A DNA stretch of 64,000 bases from Gluconobacter sp. P1C6_b (GCF_018811945.1 NZ_JACRVU010000002.1:1-64000), one strand, 5' to 3'; shown: positions 12,609 to 24,403, counted from the stretch's first letter. Notes: a model not told the origin generated them from the letters alone. A program made the numbers and translations.

Positions 12609-13540
12609 GGCTGCTTCGTGCTGTCTGCTGGTGGTGTCGGTGAGGAGGGGTCAGGCTTTGCGCCATCCGGGGGCGGCGCTGCCTGAGGCGGCTGATGGAC
12701 GACCATCCGGTCCGGAAGGCGCAGATCAATCGACTGAACCGGCCGTTCCAGCAGGCGCATGCTCTGCTGATAGCGGGCCAGACGGTTGAATGCCGCGGCT
12801 TCCTCGCCTTCAGGCAGCATGACGGTCGTCCCGTCCCTGAGTGTAGCGTTCCAGCGCCGGTTGCCCACGCGGATCAGGGCTGTGACCTGGCTTTTGACCA
12901 GCGGTTCCTTGTTCAGTGCATCGATGACACTGGCGGCGGCCGTATTCGCACCTTCTCCCACAACCAGAGGGAGTTGCAGGAACGCCTGGGCATTTTTCCC
13001 GGTCATGCCCTGATCGGACACTTCTTCTCCCGCCCGGTTGATGAGCATGAAATGACCCCGGTCCTGCCAGACGGCGATCGGGGTCCGCTCGACGAGCGTG
13101 ATGATGATCGTGTCGGGCATGTGCCGCTCGACCGTGGCATGGTCAATGAATGGCAGTTCATCCAGTCTCTGACGGGCGGCTTCGACGGAAAATCCAAAGA
13201 TCGGGTGACCGATGGACGTGCCCAGAGCCTCCTCGATCGAGGCCTCACTTGTCATGCCACGACCGTTGACGATGATGTGGCGGATGGGCAGCGGTTCCAT
13301 TTCCACCAGACGGGCCCGAAATGGGGCGAAACGCTCTTCGGAGGCGGCGTCATAAAGAAGACGCATGCCCGCCCCGGCAATTCCCATCACAACCAGAAAC
13401 ACGATCGCAGGCCGGACCAGCCGCCGCTGCCGGCGCCAGAACAGCTTTGCCCGCGAGGGGCGGTCTTCCTGGGGCGGTAAAGCCCCGGAATAACGCTCCC
13501 GGACAAAATCGTCTCTCTGAAAGGACGGATCCTCCCGCAT
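12605..13540 (-). CDS. ftsQ: Cell division protein FtsQ
   Basis: A 311-aa bitopic inner-membrane protein. A basic cytoplasmic tail (about 1-43) precedes one transmembrane helix (about 44-64, IVFLVVMGIAGAG). The periplasmic POTRA domain (about 85-155, with IRHIIVNGRG) and the FtsQ beta domain follow. It bridges FtsA/FtsW and the FtsLB complex. The C-terminal 30 residues are Pro-rich. The start overlaps the ddl stop by one base (TGATG), implying coupled translation. Confidence 0.94.
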   Translation of the reverse strand: MREDPSFQRDDFVRERYSGALPPQEDRPSRAKLFWRRQRRLVRPAIVFLVVMGIAGAGMRLLYDAASEERFAPFRARLVEMEPLPIRHIIVNGRGMTSEASIEEALGTSIGHPIFGFSVEAARQRLDELPFIDHATVERHMPDTIIITLVERTPIAVWQDRGHFMLINRAGEEVSDQGMTGKNAQAFLQLPLVVGEGANTAAASVIDALNKEPLVKSQVTALIRVGNRRWNATLRDGTTVMLPEGEEAAAFNRLARYQQSMRLLERPVQSIDLRLPDRMVVHQPPQAAPPPDGAKPDPSSPTPPADSTKQP

Positions 13541-14451
13541 CAGCGCGTCAGTGCCTCCCGGACCATCCAGTCACACAGTTCCGGATAGGAAATCCCGCGA
13601 TAGGCGGCCTGTTCCGGAAGCAGGGAGGTCGGCGTCATCCCCGGTTGTGTGTTGACCTCGAGGATGACCAGTGTGTCGGTGTCTTCGTCGTAACGGAAGT
13701 CCGTTCGGCTGGCACCTTCACAACCCAGCGTCTGATGGGCGCGCAGGGCGTAATCGAGCGCACGGTCCGTCACCGCCTGCGGCAGCTCCGCAGGGACCAC
13801 GTGACGCGACCCGCCAGCCTTGTACTTGGCCTCGAAATCATAAAACGCGGCCGTTTCGCTGGGTAGGATGTCCGTGACGGCCAGAGCCCGGTCTCCCATG
13901 ACGCCTGCGGTCAGTTCGCGTCCTGGAATGAAGCTCTCGACGAGGGCCTCTTTTCCGAAGCGCCAGCTCCGAGCGATTTCGGCGCGACGGTTGTCTCCCG
14001 TCCGCACGATCTCGACACCGACTGAGGAACCTTCCGCGACGGGCTTGATGACGTAAGGCGTGGGGAGTGGATCGGTTTCGGCCAGTTCATCGACCGTCAC
14101 GACACGCCCCTGTGCTACGGGCAGTCCAGCGGCGGCCAGCAGAATACGTGTGGCCCCCTTGTCCATCGCTACGGCCGAGGCGCGGATGCCGGAATGGGTG
14201 TAGGGCAGGTCAAGCCATTCCAGAACGCCCTGAATGGCGCCGTCCTCGCCGCGCGGGCCGTGCAGGGCGTTGAAAACGACGTCCGGTTTGGCGGCTTTCA
14301 GGCTGGCGATGGTCGTTGCGATATCCGGTCCGACATCGATCGGGGTGACGTCATGTCCCTTTTCGCGCAGCGCCTCGACTGCGGCTTCGCCACTGACGAG
14401 ACTGACAGGCCGCTCACTGGATATTCCCCCCAACAGGACTGCGACCTTCAT
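13540..14451 (-). CDS. ddl: D-alanine--D-alanine ligase
   Basis: A 303-aa ATP-grasp enzyme that makes the D-Ala-D-Ala dipeptide used by MurF. The start [14 protein letters not shown] is chosen: it overlaps murB by 4 bp, and the upstream in-frame sequence is an out-of-frame reading of murB. ATP-grasp features include VIKPVAEGSSVGVEIV and, near the C-terminus, ILEVNTQPGMT with the Glu/Asn metal ligands. Length matches Ddl enzymes. Confidence 0.96.
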   Translation of the reverse strand: MKVAVLLGGISSERPVSLVSGEAAVEALREKGHDVTPIDVGPDIATTIASLKAAKPDVVFNALHGPRGEDGAIQGVLEWLDLPYTHSGIRASAVAMDKGATRILLAAAGLPVAQGRVVTVDELAETDPLPTPYVIKPVAEGSSVGVEIVRTGDNRRAEIARSWRFGKEALVESFIPGRELTAGVMGDRALAVTDILPSETAAFYDFEAKYKAGGSRHVVPAELPQAVTDRALDYALRAHQTLGCEGASRTDFRYDEDTDTLVILEVNTQPGMTPTSLLPEQAAYRGISYPELCDWMVREALTR

Positions 14452-15368
14452 ACCGTCTGTTCTCCTTCGGATCTGCGTCCGATACGTTTGATTTCCCAAT
14501 GCAGGTCCACACCGCTCTGTGCCAGCACTTTTTCGCGCACGGTTTCGCCCAGCGTTTCCAGATCCGCACTGCTGGCCTGTCCCAGATTGAGCAGGAAGTT
14601 GCAGTGTTTCTCGCTGACCTGCGCATCGCCGATCTGAAGACCACGGCAACCGGCTTCGTCAATGAGTTGCCAGGCCTTGTGACCTTCGGGGTTGCGGAAG
14701 GTGGAGCCGCCGGTGCGTGCCCGCACGGGCTGCGAGGCTTCGCGCGAGGCCCGGATGTCCGCAATACGAGTGCGGATGGCGTCTGCGTGGTCCGGTGTGC
14801 CGCGCAGGCTGGCGCGGATGACCACGCTGCCTTCGGGAAGCTCAGAATGACGATAGGCAAAGCCGAGGTCATTGTGGGACAGGCGACGGGGCTCGCCTTC
14901 AGCCGTCAGGATGTCCGCCCATTCGAGAACGGCGTTGATATCTGATCCGTAAGCGCCCGCATTCATGCGAACGGCGCCACCGATCGATCCCGGAATGCCC
15001 GCAAGAAACTCCAGCCCTGCCAGACCGGCAGCGGCGGCATGTTCGGCTACGGTGATGTCGAGCGCGGCCGCGCCCACGATCAGGCTGTGGTCCTGAACGG
15101 TGATGTCCGCAAAGCCGCGTGCCAGACGGATGACCGTACCGGCAATGCCGCCATCGCGGATGATGACGTTCGAGCACGCGCCCAGAACCGTAACCGGCAT
15201 GGTGGTCGGCTTTTCGCGCAGGAAAAGGGCCAGATCGTCCTGGTCTTCGGGGATGAACAGCCAGTCCGCCGGGCCGCCGACCCGGAACCACGCACGCGGA
15301 CCGAGCGGTGCGTTTGGGGTCAGTCTGCCGCGCAGGCCTTTGACGGGAAAATCGCTGCTGACCGTCAT
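14448..15368 (-). CDS. murB: UDP-N-acetylenolpyruvoylglucosamine reductase
   Basis: A 306-aa FAD enzyme that reduces UDP-GlcNAc-enolpyruvate to UDP-MurNAc. Residues 15-35 carry the MurB entry motif [16 protein letters not shown]; the FAD domain includes [15 protein letters not shown], and the catalytic Ser lies in [10 protein letters not shown]. The start ATG overlaps murC by 4 bp. The upstream in-frame 22 codons lie inside murC and are rejected. Confidence 0.96.
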   Translation of the reverse strand: MTVSSDFPVKGLRGRLTPNAPLGPRAWFRVGGPADWLFIPEDQDDLALFLREKPTTMPVTVLGACSNVIIRDGGIAGTVIRLARGFADITVQDHSLIVGAAALDITVAEHAAAAGLAGLEFLAGIPGSIGGAVRMNAGAYGSDINAVLEWADILTAEGEPRRLSHNDLGFAYRHSELPEGSVVIRASLRGTPDHADAIRTRIADIRASREASQPVRARTGGSTFRNPEGHKAWQLIDEAGCRGLQIGDAQVSEKHCNFLLNLGQASSADLETLGETVREKVLAQSGVDLHWEIKRIGRRSEGEQTV

Positions 15369-16798
15369 GCCGCGCCTTCGGTTGCGGGCTGGCGGTTCAA
15401 GGCTTCGAGCTGGGCGGGAAGGGCCTGGGCCCACTGGGTGATGGTGCCGGCGCCGAGGCAGACGACGTAATCGCCCGGTTTGGCGATGGCGTTGATCATT
15501 TCCGGCAGGAGCGCGGGGTCGGGGAGAGGTACGACGGAGCGGTGGCCACGGTCCCGCAGGCCTTCGACGAGCGCATCACGGCCCGCATCTTCGATCGGCG
15601 TTTCGCCTGCGGCATAGACGTCGGCCACGATGACCGTATCGGCGTCGTTCATGCAGGTGCAGAACTCGTTGAACAGGACCTTCAGGCGCGAATAGCGGTG
15701 CGGCTGCATGACGGCGATGACGTTGCGCGCACCGGCCTGACGGGCAGCCTTGAGAACGGCAGCGATTTCAACGGGGTGATGGCCATAATCGTCGATGATG
15801 GAGATGCCGTTATATTCGCCTGTGCGCGTGAAGCGCCGCTTGACGCCCTTGAAGGTCGTCAGGGCGGACGCGATGACGGAATCGCTGATTTCCATTTCAA
15901 GCGCGACGGCGATGGCGGCGAGCGAGTTCAGGACGTTGTGGTGTCCGAGCATCGGCAGGCGGAACGGCCCGGCGCGGCGCGAGCGGTTGCGCTGGCGGTT
16001 GGTAATCACGACCTCGAATGTCGCGCCGCGCTTGTCCATCACGACCTTTTCGGCGCGCACATCGGCCTGCGGACTGAAACCGTAGGTGATGACGCGATGG
16101 TCGGACAGGCGCGGGATCATCTGCTGGACCTGCGGGTGATCCACACACAGGACCGCAAAGCCGTAGAACGGAATGTTCGAGACGAACTGGTCGTAGCCGG
16201 CCTGCATGGCCTCTTCCGTGCCCCAGTGATCCAGATGTTCCGGATCCATGTTCGTCACGACAGCGATTACGGCGGGCAGGCGCAGAAAGGAGCCGTCGCT
16301 TTCATCGGCCTCGACGACCATCCAGTCGCCCGACCCCATACGCGTGTTGGTACCGTAAGCCTCAATGATGCCGCCATTGATGACGGTCGGGTCCAGACGC
16401 GCATGTTCGAGCACGCAGGCCACGAGGCTGGTCGTGGTCGTCTTGCCGTGCGTACCGCCGATGGCGACGGACCAGCGCAGGCGCATCAGCTCGGCCAGCA
16501 TTTCCGCACGCCGGACGACCGGAATGAGCTTGGCGCGGGCGGCTACGACTTCCGGATTGTCCTTTTTCACGGCCGTCGAGGTCACGACAACCTGCGCGTC
16601 GCCCAGATTGGCGGCGTCATGGCCGATATGCACGACAATTCCCGACTGGCGCAGGCGCTGCACATTGGCGCCTTCAGCGATATCGGAACCCTGTACCTTG
16701 TAGCCCAGCATGTGCAGGACTTCGGCGATACCGGACATGCCGATGCCGCCGATACCGACGAAGTGAATGGTTCCGATGTTCAGGGGCAGGGCGCGCAT
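15365..16798 (-). CDS. murC: UDP-N-acetylmuramate--L-alanine ligase
   Basis: A 477-aa Mur ligase that adds L-Ala to UDP-MurNAc. The N-terminal Rossmann segment reads [17 protein letters not shown], the P-loop [12 protein letters not shown] (about residues 105-116), and the central domain has the family's DYGHHPVEI motif. The ATG at 16798 is preferred because the 21 upstream in-frame codons give a Cys/Pro/Phe-rich sequence not expected of MurC. It lies 40 bp after murG. Confidence 0.96.
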   Translation of the reverse strand: MRALPLNIGTIHFVGIGGIGMSGIAEVLHMLGYKVQGSDIAEGANVQRLRQSGIVVHIGHDAANLGDAQVVVTSTAVKKDNPEVVAARAKLIPVVRRAEMLAELMRLRWSVAIGGTHGKTTTTSLVACVLEHARLDPTVINGGIIEAYGTNTRMGSGDWMVVEADESDGSFLRLPAVIAVVTNMDPEHLDHWGTEEAMQAGYDQFVSNIPFYGFAVLCVDHPQVQQMIPRLSDHRVITYGFSPQADVRAEKVVMDKRGATFEVVITNRQRNRSRRAGPFRLPMLGHHNVLNSLAAIAVALEMEISDSVIASALTTFKGVKRRFTRTGEYNGISIIDDYGHHPVEIAAVLKAARQAGARNVIAVMQPHRYSRLKVLFNEFCTCMNDADTVIVADVYAAGETPIEDAGRDALVEGLRDRGHRSVVPLPDPALLPEMINAIAKPGDYVVCLGAGTITQWAQALPAQLEALNRQPATEGAA

Positions 16799-16838
16799 GG
16801 GGCAGGTACTCTTGGGCAGGAACGAAAAAAAACAGGGA

Positions 16839-17936
16839 TCAGGACCGCAGGGCGGATTCAATCAGATCAGCGACTTTTGCGGCAGCATGAGGGCGCGCGC
16901 ACAGATGAGCGGCTTTTGCTGCGTTTTCGAGCTTTTCTGGATGGGAAAACAGATCTGTCAGCAGAGCCGTCAGGGCTGCGGGCGTGAAATCGGGCTGTCG
17001 GATCATCCAGGCCGCACCGGCATCGACGAGCGCCTGACCATTCGCACCCTGTTCATCGGATGCTGCGATGGGCAGTGGTACCAGAATGGATGGCAGACCG
17101 GCCATGGCCAGTTCTGCCACTGAAGAGCCGCCTGCGCGTCCGATCACGAGATGGGCGTTTTTCAGGCAGGCCGGAACATCCGTGAAGAAGGGAGCGGCTT
17201 CGACTTCGATCCCCGCATTTTCGTAGAGGGCGCGGACGCGCTCCAGATCATCGGCCTTGATCTGCTGTGTAACTTTCAGGCGTTTGCGGAATTCTTCAGG
17301 AAGGGCGACCAGCGCCTGTGGCACGATGTCGGAAAACACGCGCGCGCCCAGGGAGCCACCCCAGACCAGAAGGTTGATCCTGTCTTCGGGCGGGGCATAG
17401 ACATGACCGAACAGCGCCTCGATGCCTGCGCGGACAGGCATGCCAGTCAGGGTGGTCTGGGCATCTTTCGGAAGACGGGCGACCTTTGCGTAAGATGTTG
17501 CGATCAGTGGAGAAAAGCGGGACAGGAAGGCGTTGGCCTGCCCGAGCACGGCATTGCCTTCATGAATGACCATCTGCGGGCGTTTTGCAAAAGGCAGAAG
17601 GCGTGACGCGGTCAGAGGCGGGATGGACGGATAGCCGCCGAAGCCAACAACCGCCGCTGCATCCAGTGAACCGAGGACGCGACGTGCTTCCATCATGCCG
17701 CGCAGCAGGGCCAGCACGCCACGGACTTTCCCGCTAACGCCTTTGCCAGCCACGCCTGCGCCGTCCAGCACATATTGCGGACGGTCTTTGAACAGACCGG
17801 TGTCGCGACGTCCATGCCTGGCGTCCGTCATCAGGACAAGGTCGTGCCCCCGTTCCGAGAGCACGGTTGCGACGGCTTCGGCCGGGAAGAAATGTCCGCC
17901 CGTGCCACCGGCGGCGATAACGATGGGGCGGCTCAC
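16839..17936 (-). CDS. murG: Lipid II synthase MurG (GT28)
   Basis: A 365-aa peripheral membrane glycosyltransferase that adds GlcNAc to lipid I. The N-terminal [10 protein letters not shown] loop (residues 10-19), [10 protein letters not shown] and the C-domain motif [12 protein letters not shown] (UDP-GlcNAc binding) are all present. It overlaps ftsW by 4 bp. Confidence 0.96.
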   Translation of the reverse strand: MSRPIVIAAGGTGGHFFPAEAVATVLSERGHDLVLMTDARHGRRDTGLFKDRPQYVLDGAGVAGKGVSGKVRGVLALLRGMMEARRVLGSLDAAAVVGFGGYPSIPPLTASRLLPFAKRPQMVIHEGNAVLGQANAFLSRFSPLIATSYAKVARLPKDAQTTLTGMPVRAGIEALFGHVYAPPEDRINLLVWGGSLGARVFSDIVPQALVALPEEFRKRLKVTQQIKADDLERVRALYENAGIEVEAAPFFTDVPACLKNAHLVIGRAGGSSVAELAMAGLPSILVPLPIAASDEQGANGQALVDAGAAWMIRQPDFTPAALTALLTDLFSHPEKLENAAKAAHLCARPHAAAKVADLIESALRS

Positions 17937-19126
17937 GGCGCGTTCCTCTCAAACAGTGGTCCCTGGCCGTAAGGCGCAGAAGTTCTCTGACCGATCCTGC
18001 TCTGGCCGACGTGATGGCGTGTCAGGGCCAGAACCATACCCATGGTCAGGGCCACCGACATTGCCGAACTGCCGCCATAGGAGATGAAGGGCAGCGTCAT
18101 GCCCTTTGTCGGGATCAGATGCAATGTCGAACCCATGTTGACGAAAGCCTGGAGACCAAAACCCGTCACCAGACCGGCTGCGGAGACGATGACGAACGGA
18201 TCGTCCTCATGCATCAGCTTGAGAAGGGTGCGCAGAACGATGATCCCGAACAGCAGGATGATCCCGATGCACAGAATCAGACCGTATTCCTCACCGGCGA
18301 CCGCAAAGACGAAGTCGGCATGGGCGTCAGGGAGCAGATCTTTTACACGGCCTTCACCGGGACCGCGTCCTAGCAGACCGCCATTTCCAAAAGCGCGGAG
18401 AGCGGTATCGATCTGGTAGTGGTCACCGACATCAGGATGCAGGAAGCGCTGCACGCGGGACTGCACATGCGGAAAGACGATGTAGGCGATTGCAAAGGCG
18501 CCCGCCATGCCAGCCACGCACAGTCCGACCCAGTAGAGTTTGAGACCGTCCACGAAAAGCTGGGTCATGAAGACCATCGTAATGACCGACAGCATTCCGA
18601 TATCCGGCTGGGATTTCAGCAGGACCAGAATGAACCCGAAGCACAGGAAGGCAACCAGCATGCCCGGAAACGCGATGTTGCCCCACATCACGACGGAACG
18701 GCGCGCGGAGAGCAGCCAGCCGGTTACGACCGCAAAGCAGGGCTTGAGGAACTCGGAAGGCTGAACCGACATCATCGGCAGCGCAATCCAGCGGCGCGCG
18801 CCCTTGATTTCCATGCCGTGCACCAGCGTCATGGCCGTGGCGCCGAGCGCTATGATGCCGCCGATGATCGCGAGTTTCTTGATGGCCTGTCGGGACAGAT
18901 AGGACGTTCCAAGCACGATCGCTCCGGCAAGCGCCAGAAAGATGACCTGCTTGAGAATGAACATGTTGCGCGAGGCACCGATGCGGGATGCCACGGCAGG
19001 ACTGGCCGCCAGCATCAGGACATACCCCAGGCCGATCAGCAGGCCGACGCAGGCCAGCGTCACACGGTCCAGGTTCCGCCACCAGCGGGCAACTGCAGAA
19101 GTATCGACACGGGACAGTCCCGACAT
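17933..19126 (-). CDS. ftsW: Peptidoglycan polymerase FtsW (SEDS family)
   Basis: A 397-aa polytopic membrane protein that polymerises septal glycan together with FtsI. About ten hydrophobic helices are visible from residue 24 onward. SEDS hallmarks include the stretch ending QPSEFLKPCF, the KSQPDIGML segment with its catalytic Asp, and the C-terminal FISYGGSSAMS. It starts 4 bp downstream of the murD stop and overlaps murG by 4 bp. Confidence 0.95.
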   Translation of the reverse strand: MSGLSRVDTSAVARWWRNLDRVTLACVGLLIGLGYVLMLAASPAVASRIGASRNMFILKQVIFLALAGAIVLGTSYLSRQAIKKLAIIGGIIALGATAMTLVHGMEIKGARRWIALPMMSVQPSEFLKPCFAVVTGWLLSARRSVVMWGNIAFPGMLVAFLCFGFILVLLKSQPDIGMLSVITMVFMTQLFVDGLKLYWVGLCVAGMAGAFAIAYIVFPHVQSRVQRFLHPDVGDHYQIDTALRAFGNGGLLGRGPGEGRVKDLLPDAHADFVFAVAGEEYGLILCIGIILLFGIIVLRTLLKLMHEDDPFVIVSAAGLVTGFGLQAFVNMGSTLHLIPTKGMTLPFISYGGSSAMSVALTMGMVLALTRHHVGQSRIGQRTSAPYGQGPLFERNAP

Positions 19127-19130
19127 GGCG

Positions 19131-20477
19131 TCAATCCTCCTGTTTCTGCGTGGGGTTGGTGCCCGAATGACCTGATTTCACAATATTATCGCAAATCTGA
19201 AGGAAGTGTGAACCTCGATCCTCGAAACTGCGAAATTGATCGAAACTTGCACAGGCGGGTGACAGCAGGACGACGGGAATATTTTCGTTGCGAGCGGCTT
19301 CGAACGCTGCCGGAACAGCCTTTTCCAGCGTTCCACACTGCTGGAAGGGTACGCCATGCGTTTCCAGCGTCGCGGCCAGAACGTCCGCATTCTGTCCGAT
19401 CAGGAAAGCCTGTGCGATGTGACCGAAAAAGGGCGCAAGACTTTCGATGCCACCCGCTTTTGCAACGCCGCCCGCAATCCACATGACTTTGTCATAGGCG
19501 GCGAGCGCCTTGGAGACGGCCTCGGCGTTCGTGGCCTTGCTGTCGTTGATGAAAGAGACACCATCGCATTCCGCGACTTTCTGCAGCCGATGCTCCAGAC
19601 CGGGGAAGGATTTCAGGGCCGTCCGGATTGCTGCGTCATCAAGGCCGAGATGGCGTGCAATGGCCAGGGCCGCGCCGACATTCTGGGCATTGTGCCGTCC
19701 GGGCAGGGCCGGGCCGTCGTAAGGTGGCAGGGCGTCCGCGTCCAGTTCCGCAACCTGCACGCCGCGCGAGGCGACCTGTGACGCGATGGAGCGGCACCAG
19801 TCATCATCCGTGCCGATCACGGCCAGATCGTCCGGGCCCATATTGTCGAAGACATGCGCCTTGGCGGCGGCATAGCCTGCCATGTCGCCATGCCGGTCCA
19901 GATGGTCGGGGGTCAGGTTCAGCAGGCAGGCGGCGTTCGCGTGGAAACGGTCCAGCCGTTCGAGCATGTAGGACGACATTTCGATGACGTAGACGCCGTT
20001 ATCGGGCAGGAGCGGCAATGCCAGTGATGCCGTACCGAGATTGCCACCCGCTGCGCAGGGGCGTCCGGCCGTTGTAAAAAGATGGGCAATCAGAGCCGTC
20101 GTCGTCGATTTTCCGTTCGTTCCTGTGATGGCGACGAACGCGGCCTTTGAGCCGGATTTCCGGACGACGCGATACAGGATCTCGGCGTCGGACAGGATCT
20201 GCACGTTCTGCGCACGTGCGAGGTCGGCGACGGGATGCGCCTTGGGCAGGAGATGTGGAATACCGGGGGAGAGGATCAGCGCCGTCATGCCGGACAGGTC
20301 GGTTAGTGGGGCGACTGTCAGGTTTGGTTGCGCGGGAAGATCGGCATTGCGGTCATCCCAGGCATGAACTTCTGCACCCATTCCGAGCAGCGCCTGCACA
20401 ACGGCCGTGCCATTGCGGCCCAGACCGTAGACGGCATAACGCTCGCCTGCGAGGATGTTGGACGGAAAGCCGTTCAT
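19131..20477 (-). CDS. murD: UDP-N-acetylmuramoylalanine--D-glutamate ligase
   Basis: A 448-aa Mur ligase that adds D-Glu. The N-terminal domain begins [14 protein letters not shown], the P-loop is [14 protein letters not shown] (about residues 110-123), and the [10 protein letters not shown] motif follows in the C-terminal part. The ATG at 20477 is chosen because it overlaps the mraY stop by 4 bp; the 70 upstream in-frame codons belong to mraY in another frame. Confidence 0.96.
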   Translation of the reverse strand: MNGFPSNILAGERYAVYGLGRNGTAVVQALLGMGAEVHAWDDRNADLPAQPNLTVAPLTDLSGMTALILSPGIPHLLPKAHPVADLARAQNVQILSDAEILYRVVRKSGSKAAFVAITGTNGKSTTTALIAHLFTTAGRPCAAGGNLGTASLALPLLPDNGVYVIEMSSYMLERLDRFHANAACLLNLTPDHLDRHGDMAGYAAAKAHVFDNMGPDDLAVIGTDDDWCRSIASQVASRGVQVAELDADALPPYDGPALPGRHNAQNVGAALAIARHLGLDDAAIRTALKSFPGLEHRLQKVAECDGVSFINDSKATNAEAVSKALAAYDKVMWIAGGVAKAGGIESLAPFFGHIAQAFLIGQNADVLAATLETHGVPFQQCGTLEKAVPAAFEAARNENIPVVLLSPACASFDQFRSFEDRGSHFLQICDNIVKSGHSGTNPTQKQED

Positions 20478-21565
20478 CGCAGTTTCAGCGTTGCCAGACC
20501 GCACAGGCCCAGCACGATGGAGACGATCCAGAAGCGGATCACGATTTTCGGCTCCTGCCAGCCCTTTTTCTCGAAATGGTGATGCAGCGGCGCCATCAGG
20601 AACACGCGCCGGCCCGTCCGTTTGAACCAGAAAATCTGGATCACGACGGACAGGGTTTCGGCCACGAAAACGCCGCCCACGATGCACAGCACGAGTTCAT
20701 GCTTGGTGGCGACGGCCACGGCTCCAAGAGCGCCGCCGAGAGACAGTGAGCCGGTATCGCCCATGAAGACGGCGGCCGGTGGGGCGTTGAACCACAGGAA
20801 CCCGAGGCCCGCCCCAATCAGGGCTGCGCAGAAGACTGCGAGTTCGCCAGTGCCGGGGACCGGGTGGAGTTGCAGGTAGTCGGCGAAGACGTGGTTGCCG
20901 ACCAGATAGGAGATCAGGGCGAAGACCAGTGCGGCGATCACGACAGGGACGATGGCCAGCCCGTCCAGACCGTCCGTGAAGTTCACGGCATTGCCGAAGC
21001 CGGTGATGGTGATCATCGCAAAGATAGGGAAGGCATAGCCCAGCGGAAGCAACACATCCTTGACGAACGGAAAGGCCACCATGTTGCGAAGTTCCGGCGG
21101 TGTCAGGGACTGGAGCCAGATGCCGGCGATCAGCGACGCCAGAAACTCGCAGCCCAGTCGGGTGCGCTTGGAGACGCCGGTCGTGTTGCGCTTGGAGAGC
21201 TTCAGGTAATCGTCCGCAAAGCCCACCGCCCCGAAGGCCGCCGTTGTCAGCATGACGGCCCAGACAAAGCCGTTTGTCAGATCGGCCCAGAGCAGCGTGG
21301 CGGAGAACAGCGCAATCAGGATCAGCATGCCGCCCATCGTGGGCGTTCCGGCTTTTTCGAGAATATGCCGCTCGGGGCCGACGGTGCGGATCGGCTGGCC
21401 TTCGCGCTGGATGCGCTTGAGTTGCGCGATGAAGGGGTTGCCCAGTGCCAGCGAGATGACGAGCGCCGTCAGGCAAGCGCAGCCCGAACGGAACGTCAGG
21501 TAATGGAACAGGTTGAAAAACCCGCCATGGGACGTGTCATGAGCGGCGATGAGATTGAAAAGCAT
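20474..21565 (-). CDS. mraY: Phospho-N-acetylmuramoyl-pentapeptide transferase
   Basis: A 363-aa polytopic membrane enzyme that makes lipid I from UDP-MurNAc-pentapeptide and undecaprenyl phosphate. The catalytic Asp pair is in [26 protein letters not shown] and [11 protein letters not shown] carry further active-site acids, and [12 protein letters not shown] gives the histidine loop. About ten hydrophobic helices are present. It follows murF with a one-base contact. Confidence 0.97.
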   Translation of the reverse strand: MLFNLIAAHDTSHGGFFNLFHYLTFRSGCACLTALVISLALGNPFIAQLKRIQREGQPIRTVGPERHILEKAGTPTMGGMLILIALFSATLLWADLTNGFVWAVMLTTAAFGAVGFADDYLKLSKRNTTGVSKRTRLGCEFLASLIAGIWLQSLTPPELRNMVAFPFVKDVLLPLGYAFPIFAMITITGFGNAVNFTDGLDGLAIVPVVIAALVFALISYLVGNHVFADYLQLHPVPGTGELAVFCAALIGAGLGFLWFNAPPAAVFMGDTGSLSLGGALGAVAVATKHELVLCIVGGVFVAETLSVVIQIFWFKRTGRRVFLMAPLHHHFEKKGWQEPKIVIRFWIVSIVLGLCGLATLKLR

Positions 21566-22938
21566 CAGGCAGAAACCGGGCTGGAAGCGTTGTCGAGGAC
21601 TGAGATCACGTCACGCATCCGGCTGCCGAAGCTGCCTTTCACGAGCAGGAGATCACCGGGGCGAAGGGCTTTGAGCAGAAGAGGCGCCAGAGAGGCGGCA
21701 TCAGCGGCGTATCCGCCCTGAAGTTCGGAGGGAAGCGCGTCGTAGAGCGCGCGCATATGGGAGCCGCAGCAGAAGGCGATGGCCCTGGCGTTCTGAACGG
21801 CGTCTGCGAGCGAACGGTGTTCGGCATCGGCAAATGTGCCGAGTTCGCGGATGTCTCCGAGGGCTGCGATGTGCCGCTGGGCGGGGAGCAGCGCGAGGGT
21901 CGCCAGTGCCGCGCGGACGCTGGGCGTGGAGGCGTTATAGCTTTCGTCCAGAAGGCGCACGTCGTTCAGGATCATGCGCATCTGTCCGCGTCCGGCACCC
22001 GGCACGAAGTTCTGCAGCGCGCTGGCGGCAACGGTGACGTCTTCGCCAAGGGCTGCAACCGCGCCGAGGGCCAGAGCGGCATTACGGGCGAGATGTTCTC
22101 CCGGCGCCGTCAGCGTCACGTTCTGGATGCCGCAGGGCAGATGCAGCGAAAAATGGCTGCCTTCTGACGAGCAGCGCAGATTTTCGATCCGGAGTTGTGC
22201 CGTCTCGGAGAAGCCCGAACGCCAAAGGGCACGTCCTTCAGGAAGAGCGGTCAGGAAATGCTCCTGACCGGCTGCGTCGTCGGGGACGATGGCGGTTCCC
22301 TTGTCCGCAAGCGCGCCGAACAGGTCGGATTTTTCCCGCGCAATTGCCTCGATGCTGCCCATGTGGCCGAGATGTGCTGTACCGATCGTGGTGATGATGG
22401 CCACATCAGGCCGGACCTGAGCGGCGAGGGGAGCAATTTCCCCGACATGATTCATGCCGACCTCGCTGATGCAGAACCTCGCGTCCTGCGGCAGTCGGGC
22501 CAGCGTCAGGGGCACGCCCCAGTGATTGTTGTAGGAGGCGACGGCGGCGTGCGTCGGGCCTATGGCGGACAGTGCGACGTTCAGCATGTCCTTGGTCGTC
22601 GTCTTGCCGACACTTCCGGTGATGGCGACGACTTTTCCCCGAAAACGCGCGCGCGCATAGCGGCCCAGATCCATCAGTGCAGTCATGGTGTCAGGGACGA
22701 TCAGAAGGCGCGGGTCGTCCAGTCCGGCTGTGTCATGCACAAGCGCGCAGGCTGCGCCCTTGTCCAGAGCCTGCTGCACGTGGGCGTGACCGTCGCTCGT
22801 CTCGCCACGCAGGGCTATGAACAGGTCACCCGCTGTCAGCGTTCGGGTGTCGATCGAGATGCCGGTGACCTGAACGCCAGCGTTCAGCGTTCCGCCTGTC
22901 GCGGCCCGAAGGTCCGCACTGTTCCACAGAACGCTCAT
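21565..22938 (-). CDS. murF: UDP-MurNAc-tripeptide--D-alanyl-D-alanine ligase
   Basis: A 457-aa Mur ligase that adds D-Ala-D-Ala to the tripeptide precursor. Seen are the N-terminal domain with [14 protein letters not shown], the P-loop [15 protein letters not shown] (about residues 106-120), [13 protein letters not shown], and the C-terminal [11 protein letters not shown]. It overlaps murE by 4 bp. Confidence 0.96.
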   Translation of the reverse strand: MSVLWNSADLRAATGGTLNAGVQVTGISIDTRTLTAGDLFIALRGETSDGHAHVQQALDKGAACALVHDTAGLDDPRLLIVPDTMTALMDLGRYARARFRGKVVAITGSVGKTTTKDMLNVALSAIGPTHAAVASYNNHWGVPLTLARLPQDARFCISEVGMNHVGEIAPLAAQVRPDVAIITTIGTAHLGHMGSIEAIAREKSDLFGALADKGTAIVPDDAAGQEHFLTALPEGRALWRSGFSETAQLRIENLRCSSEGSHFSLHLPCGIQNVTLTAPGEHLARNAALALGAVAALGEDVTVAASALQNFVPGAGRGQMRMILNDVRLLDESYNASTPSVRAALATLALLPAQRHIAALGDIRELGTFADAEHRSLADAVQNARAIAFCCGSHMRALYDALPSELQGGYAADAASLAPLLLKALRPGDLLLVKGSFGSRMRDVISVLDNASSPVSA

Positions 22939-24398
22939 GCCGCACCTGCCAGTTCACGAATGACGAGACGGTCATCGAAGGGCAGGACTTCCGTGCCGAC
23001 GATCTGACCCTGCTCATGCCCCTTGCCGGCCACAACCAGGATATCGCCGGGCATCAGAGCCTCTAAACCTGCTGCGATGGCGCTGCGACGATCAGCGATT
23101 TCGAGCGCATCCGGGCAGGCCGTGAGGATTTCGGAACGGATGGAGGCAGGCTCTTCCGTGCGGGGATTATCATCGGTCACGATCGCCAGATCTGCCATCT
23201 GCGCGGCGACTGCCCCCATGAGGGGGCGCTTGCCGCGGTCACGGTCCCCGCCCGCGCCAAAGACCACGACCAGACGTCCTGCCGTATGGGGACGCAGGCT
23301 GGACAAAACGCAGTCGAGCGCATCGGGGGTGTGGGCATAATCGACATAGGCGGCAGCCCCATTGGGCAATGCAACAGCCCGCTCGCACCGTCCGTGAACG
23401 CCCGTCAGGCGCGGCAAAAGGGCCACAACCTGTCGGGCGTCGGCTTCATCTTTCCAACACATGGCAGCCGCAAGCATCACGTTGTCGGCCTGAAAGCGGC
23501 CGGGCAGAGAAAGGGAAATTTCGGGCAGTTCCTCGCCATACAGGGCGAGACGCAGGATCTGACCTGACGGCGTGGGACGGGCTTCGATCAGTCGCAGCGT
23601 GGTGCCATTGCGCCCGACGCTGCGGAGTTTCAGGCTCCGGCGGGCAGCAATGTTCTGAAGAGCGGCGAACGTCTCGCCGTCCATATCTGCATTGACCGCC
23701 GCGATGCCTCCCTTGGGAAGCACCTCGTCAAACAGGCGCAGTTTTGCCGCGCGATAGGCTTCCAGCGTCAGATGATAATCGAGATGGTCGCGCGTCAGAT
23801 TGGAGAAGCCTGCTGCCGTCAGCGTCACACCATCCAGCCGGTGCTGCTCCAGTCCGTGCGATGAGGCTTCGAGGGCAACATGCTCCACGCCGTTGCGGGC
23901 CAGCGCAGCCAGGGTCTGGGACAGCGATACGGGGTCCGGCGTCGTCAGGCTGGGTGGAGCCGGGACATCCGTATCGGAAATGAGGCCCAGCGTCCCAAGG
24001 CTTGCCGCCCGATTTCCCTGAAGGGTCCAGAGCTGGCGCAGGAAATCGGCCGTGCTGCTTTTACCATTCGTGCCCGTGATCGCTGCGATACAGGCGGGTT
24101 GCGGACCGGCAAGCGCGGACGCCATGCAGGCGAGCAGATGCTTGGCATCGGGCCGTACAATCACGGGAACTGCGCTGTCGGGCGCCGCAGTTTCGTGATC
24201 CACGATCACGGCTGCGGCTTCCTGCGATACGGCCTGCGGAATGAAGGCGCTTCCGTCCTGCTTCGCGCCGCGCAGGGCGAAGAAGAGCGTCCCCGGGGCG
24301 GCCCGGCGGCTGTCGGCGGTCACGGCCAGAATGTCGGGGTCGTCTGTCAGGGACTGCGACGTGCCGCAAAGGGCGAAGAGCTGGGAGAGACGCATCAA
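22935..24398 (-). CDS. murE: UDP-MurNAc-L-Ala-D-Glu--2,6-diaminopimelate ligase
   Basis: A 487-aa Mur ligase that adds the third stem residue. The P-loop [15 protein letters not shown] lies near residue 108, and ALEASSHGLEQHRLDG is the characteristic central motif. The DNPR specificity motif (VTDDNPRTEEP, about residue 410) indicates meso-diaminopimelate rather than lysine as substrate, as expected in a Gram-negative. The second codon is also Met, so the start could be 24395. It begins 5 bp after ftsI. Confidence 0.96.
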   Translation of the reverse strand: MMRLSQLFALCGTSQSLTDDPDILAVTADSRRAAPGTLFFALRGAKQDGSAFIPQAVSQEAAAVIVDHETAAPDSAVPVIVRPDAKHLLACMASALAGPQPACIAAITGTNGKSSTADFLRQLWTLQGNRAASLGTLGLISDTDVPAPPSLTTPDPVSLSQTLAALARNGVEHVALEASSHGLEQHRLDGVTLTAAGFSNLTRDHLDYHLTLEAYRAAKLRLFDEVLPKGGIAAVNADMDGETFAALQNIAARRSLKLRSVGRNGTTLRLIEARPTPSGQILRLALYGEELPEISLSLPGRFQADNVMLAAAMCWKDEADARQVVALLPRLTGVHGRCERAVALPNGAAAYVDYAHTPDALDCVLSSLRPHTAGRLVVVFGAGGDRDRGKRPLMGAVAAQMADLAIVTDDNPRTEEPASIRSEILTACPDALEIADRRSAIAAGLEALMPGDILVVAGKGHEQGQIVGTEVLPFDDRLVIRELAGAA

Positions 24399-24403
24399 AT
24401 GGT

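Noticed and set aside
15542-16987. Plus-strand open frame of 481 codons
   Set aside because: Antisense to murC; the His/Asp-rich sequence is a mirror artefact.
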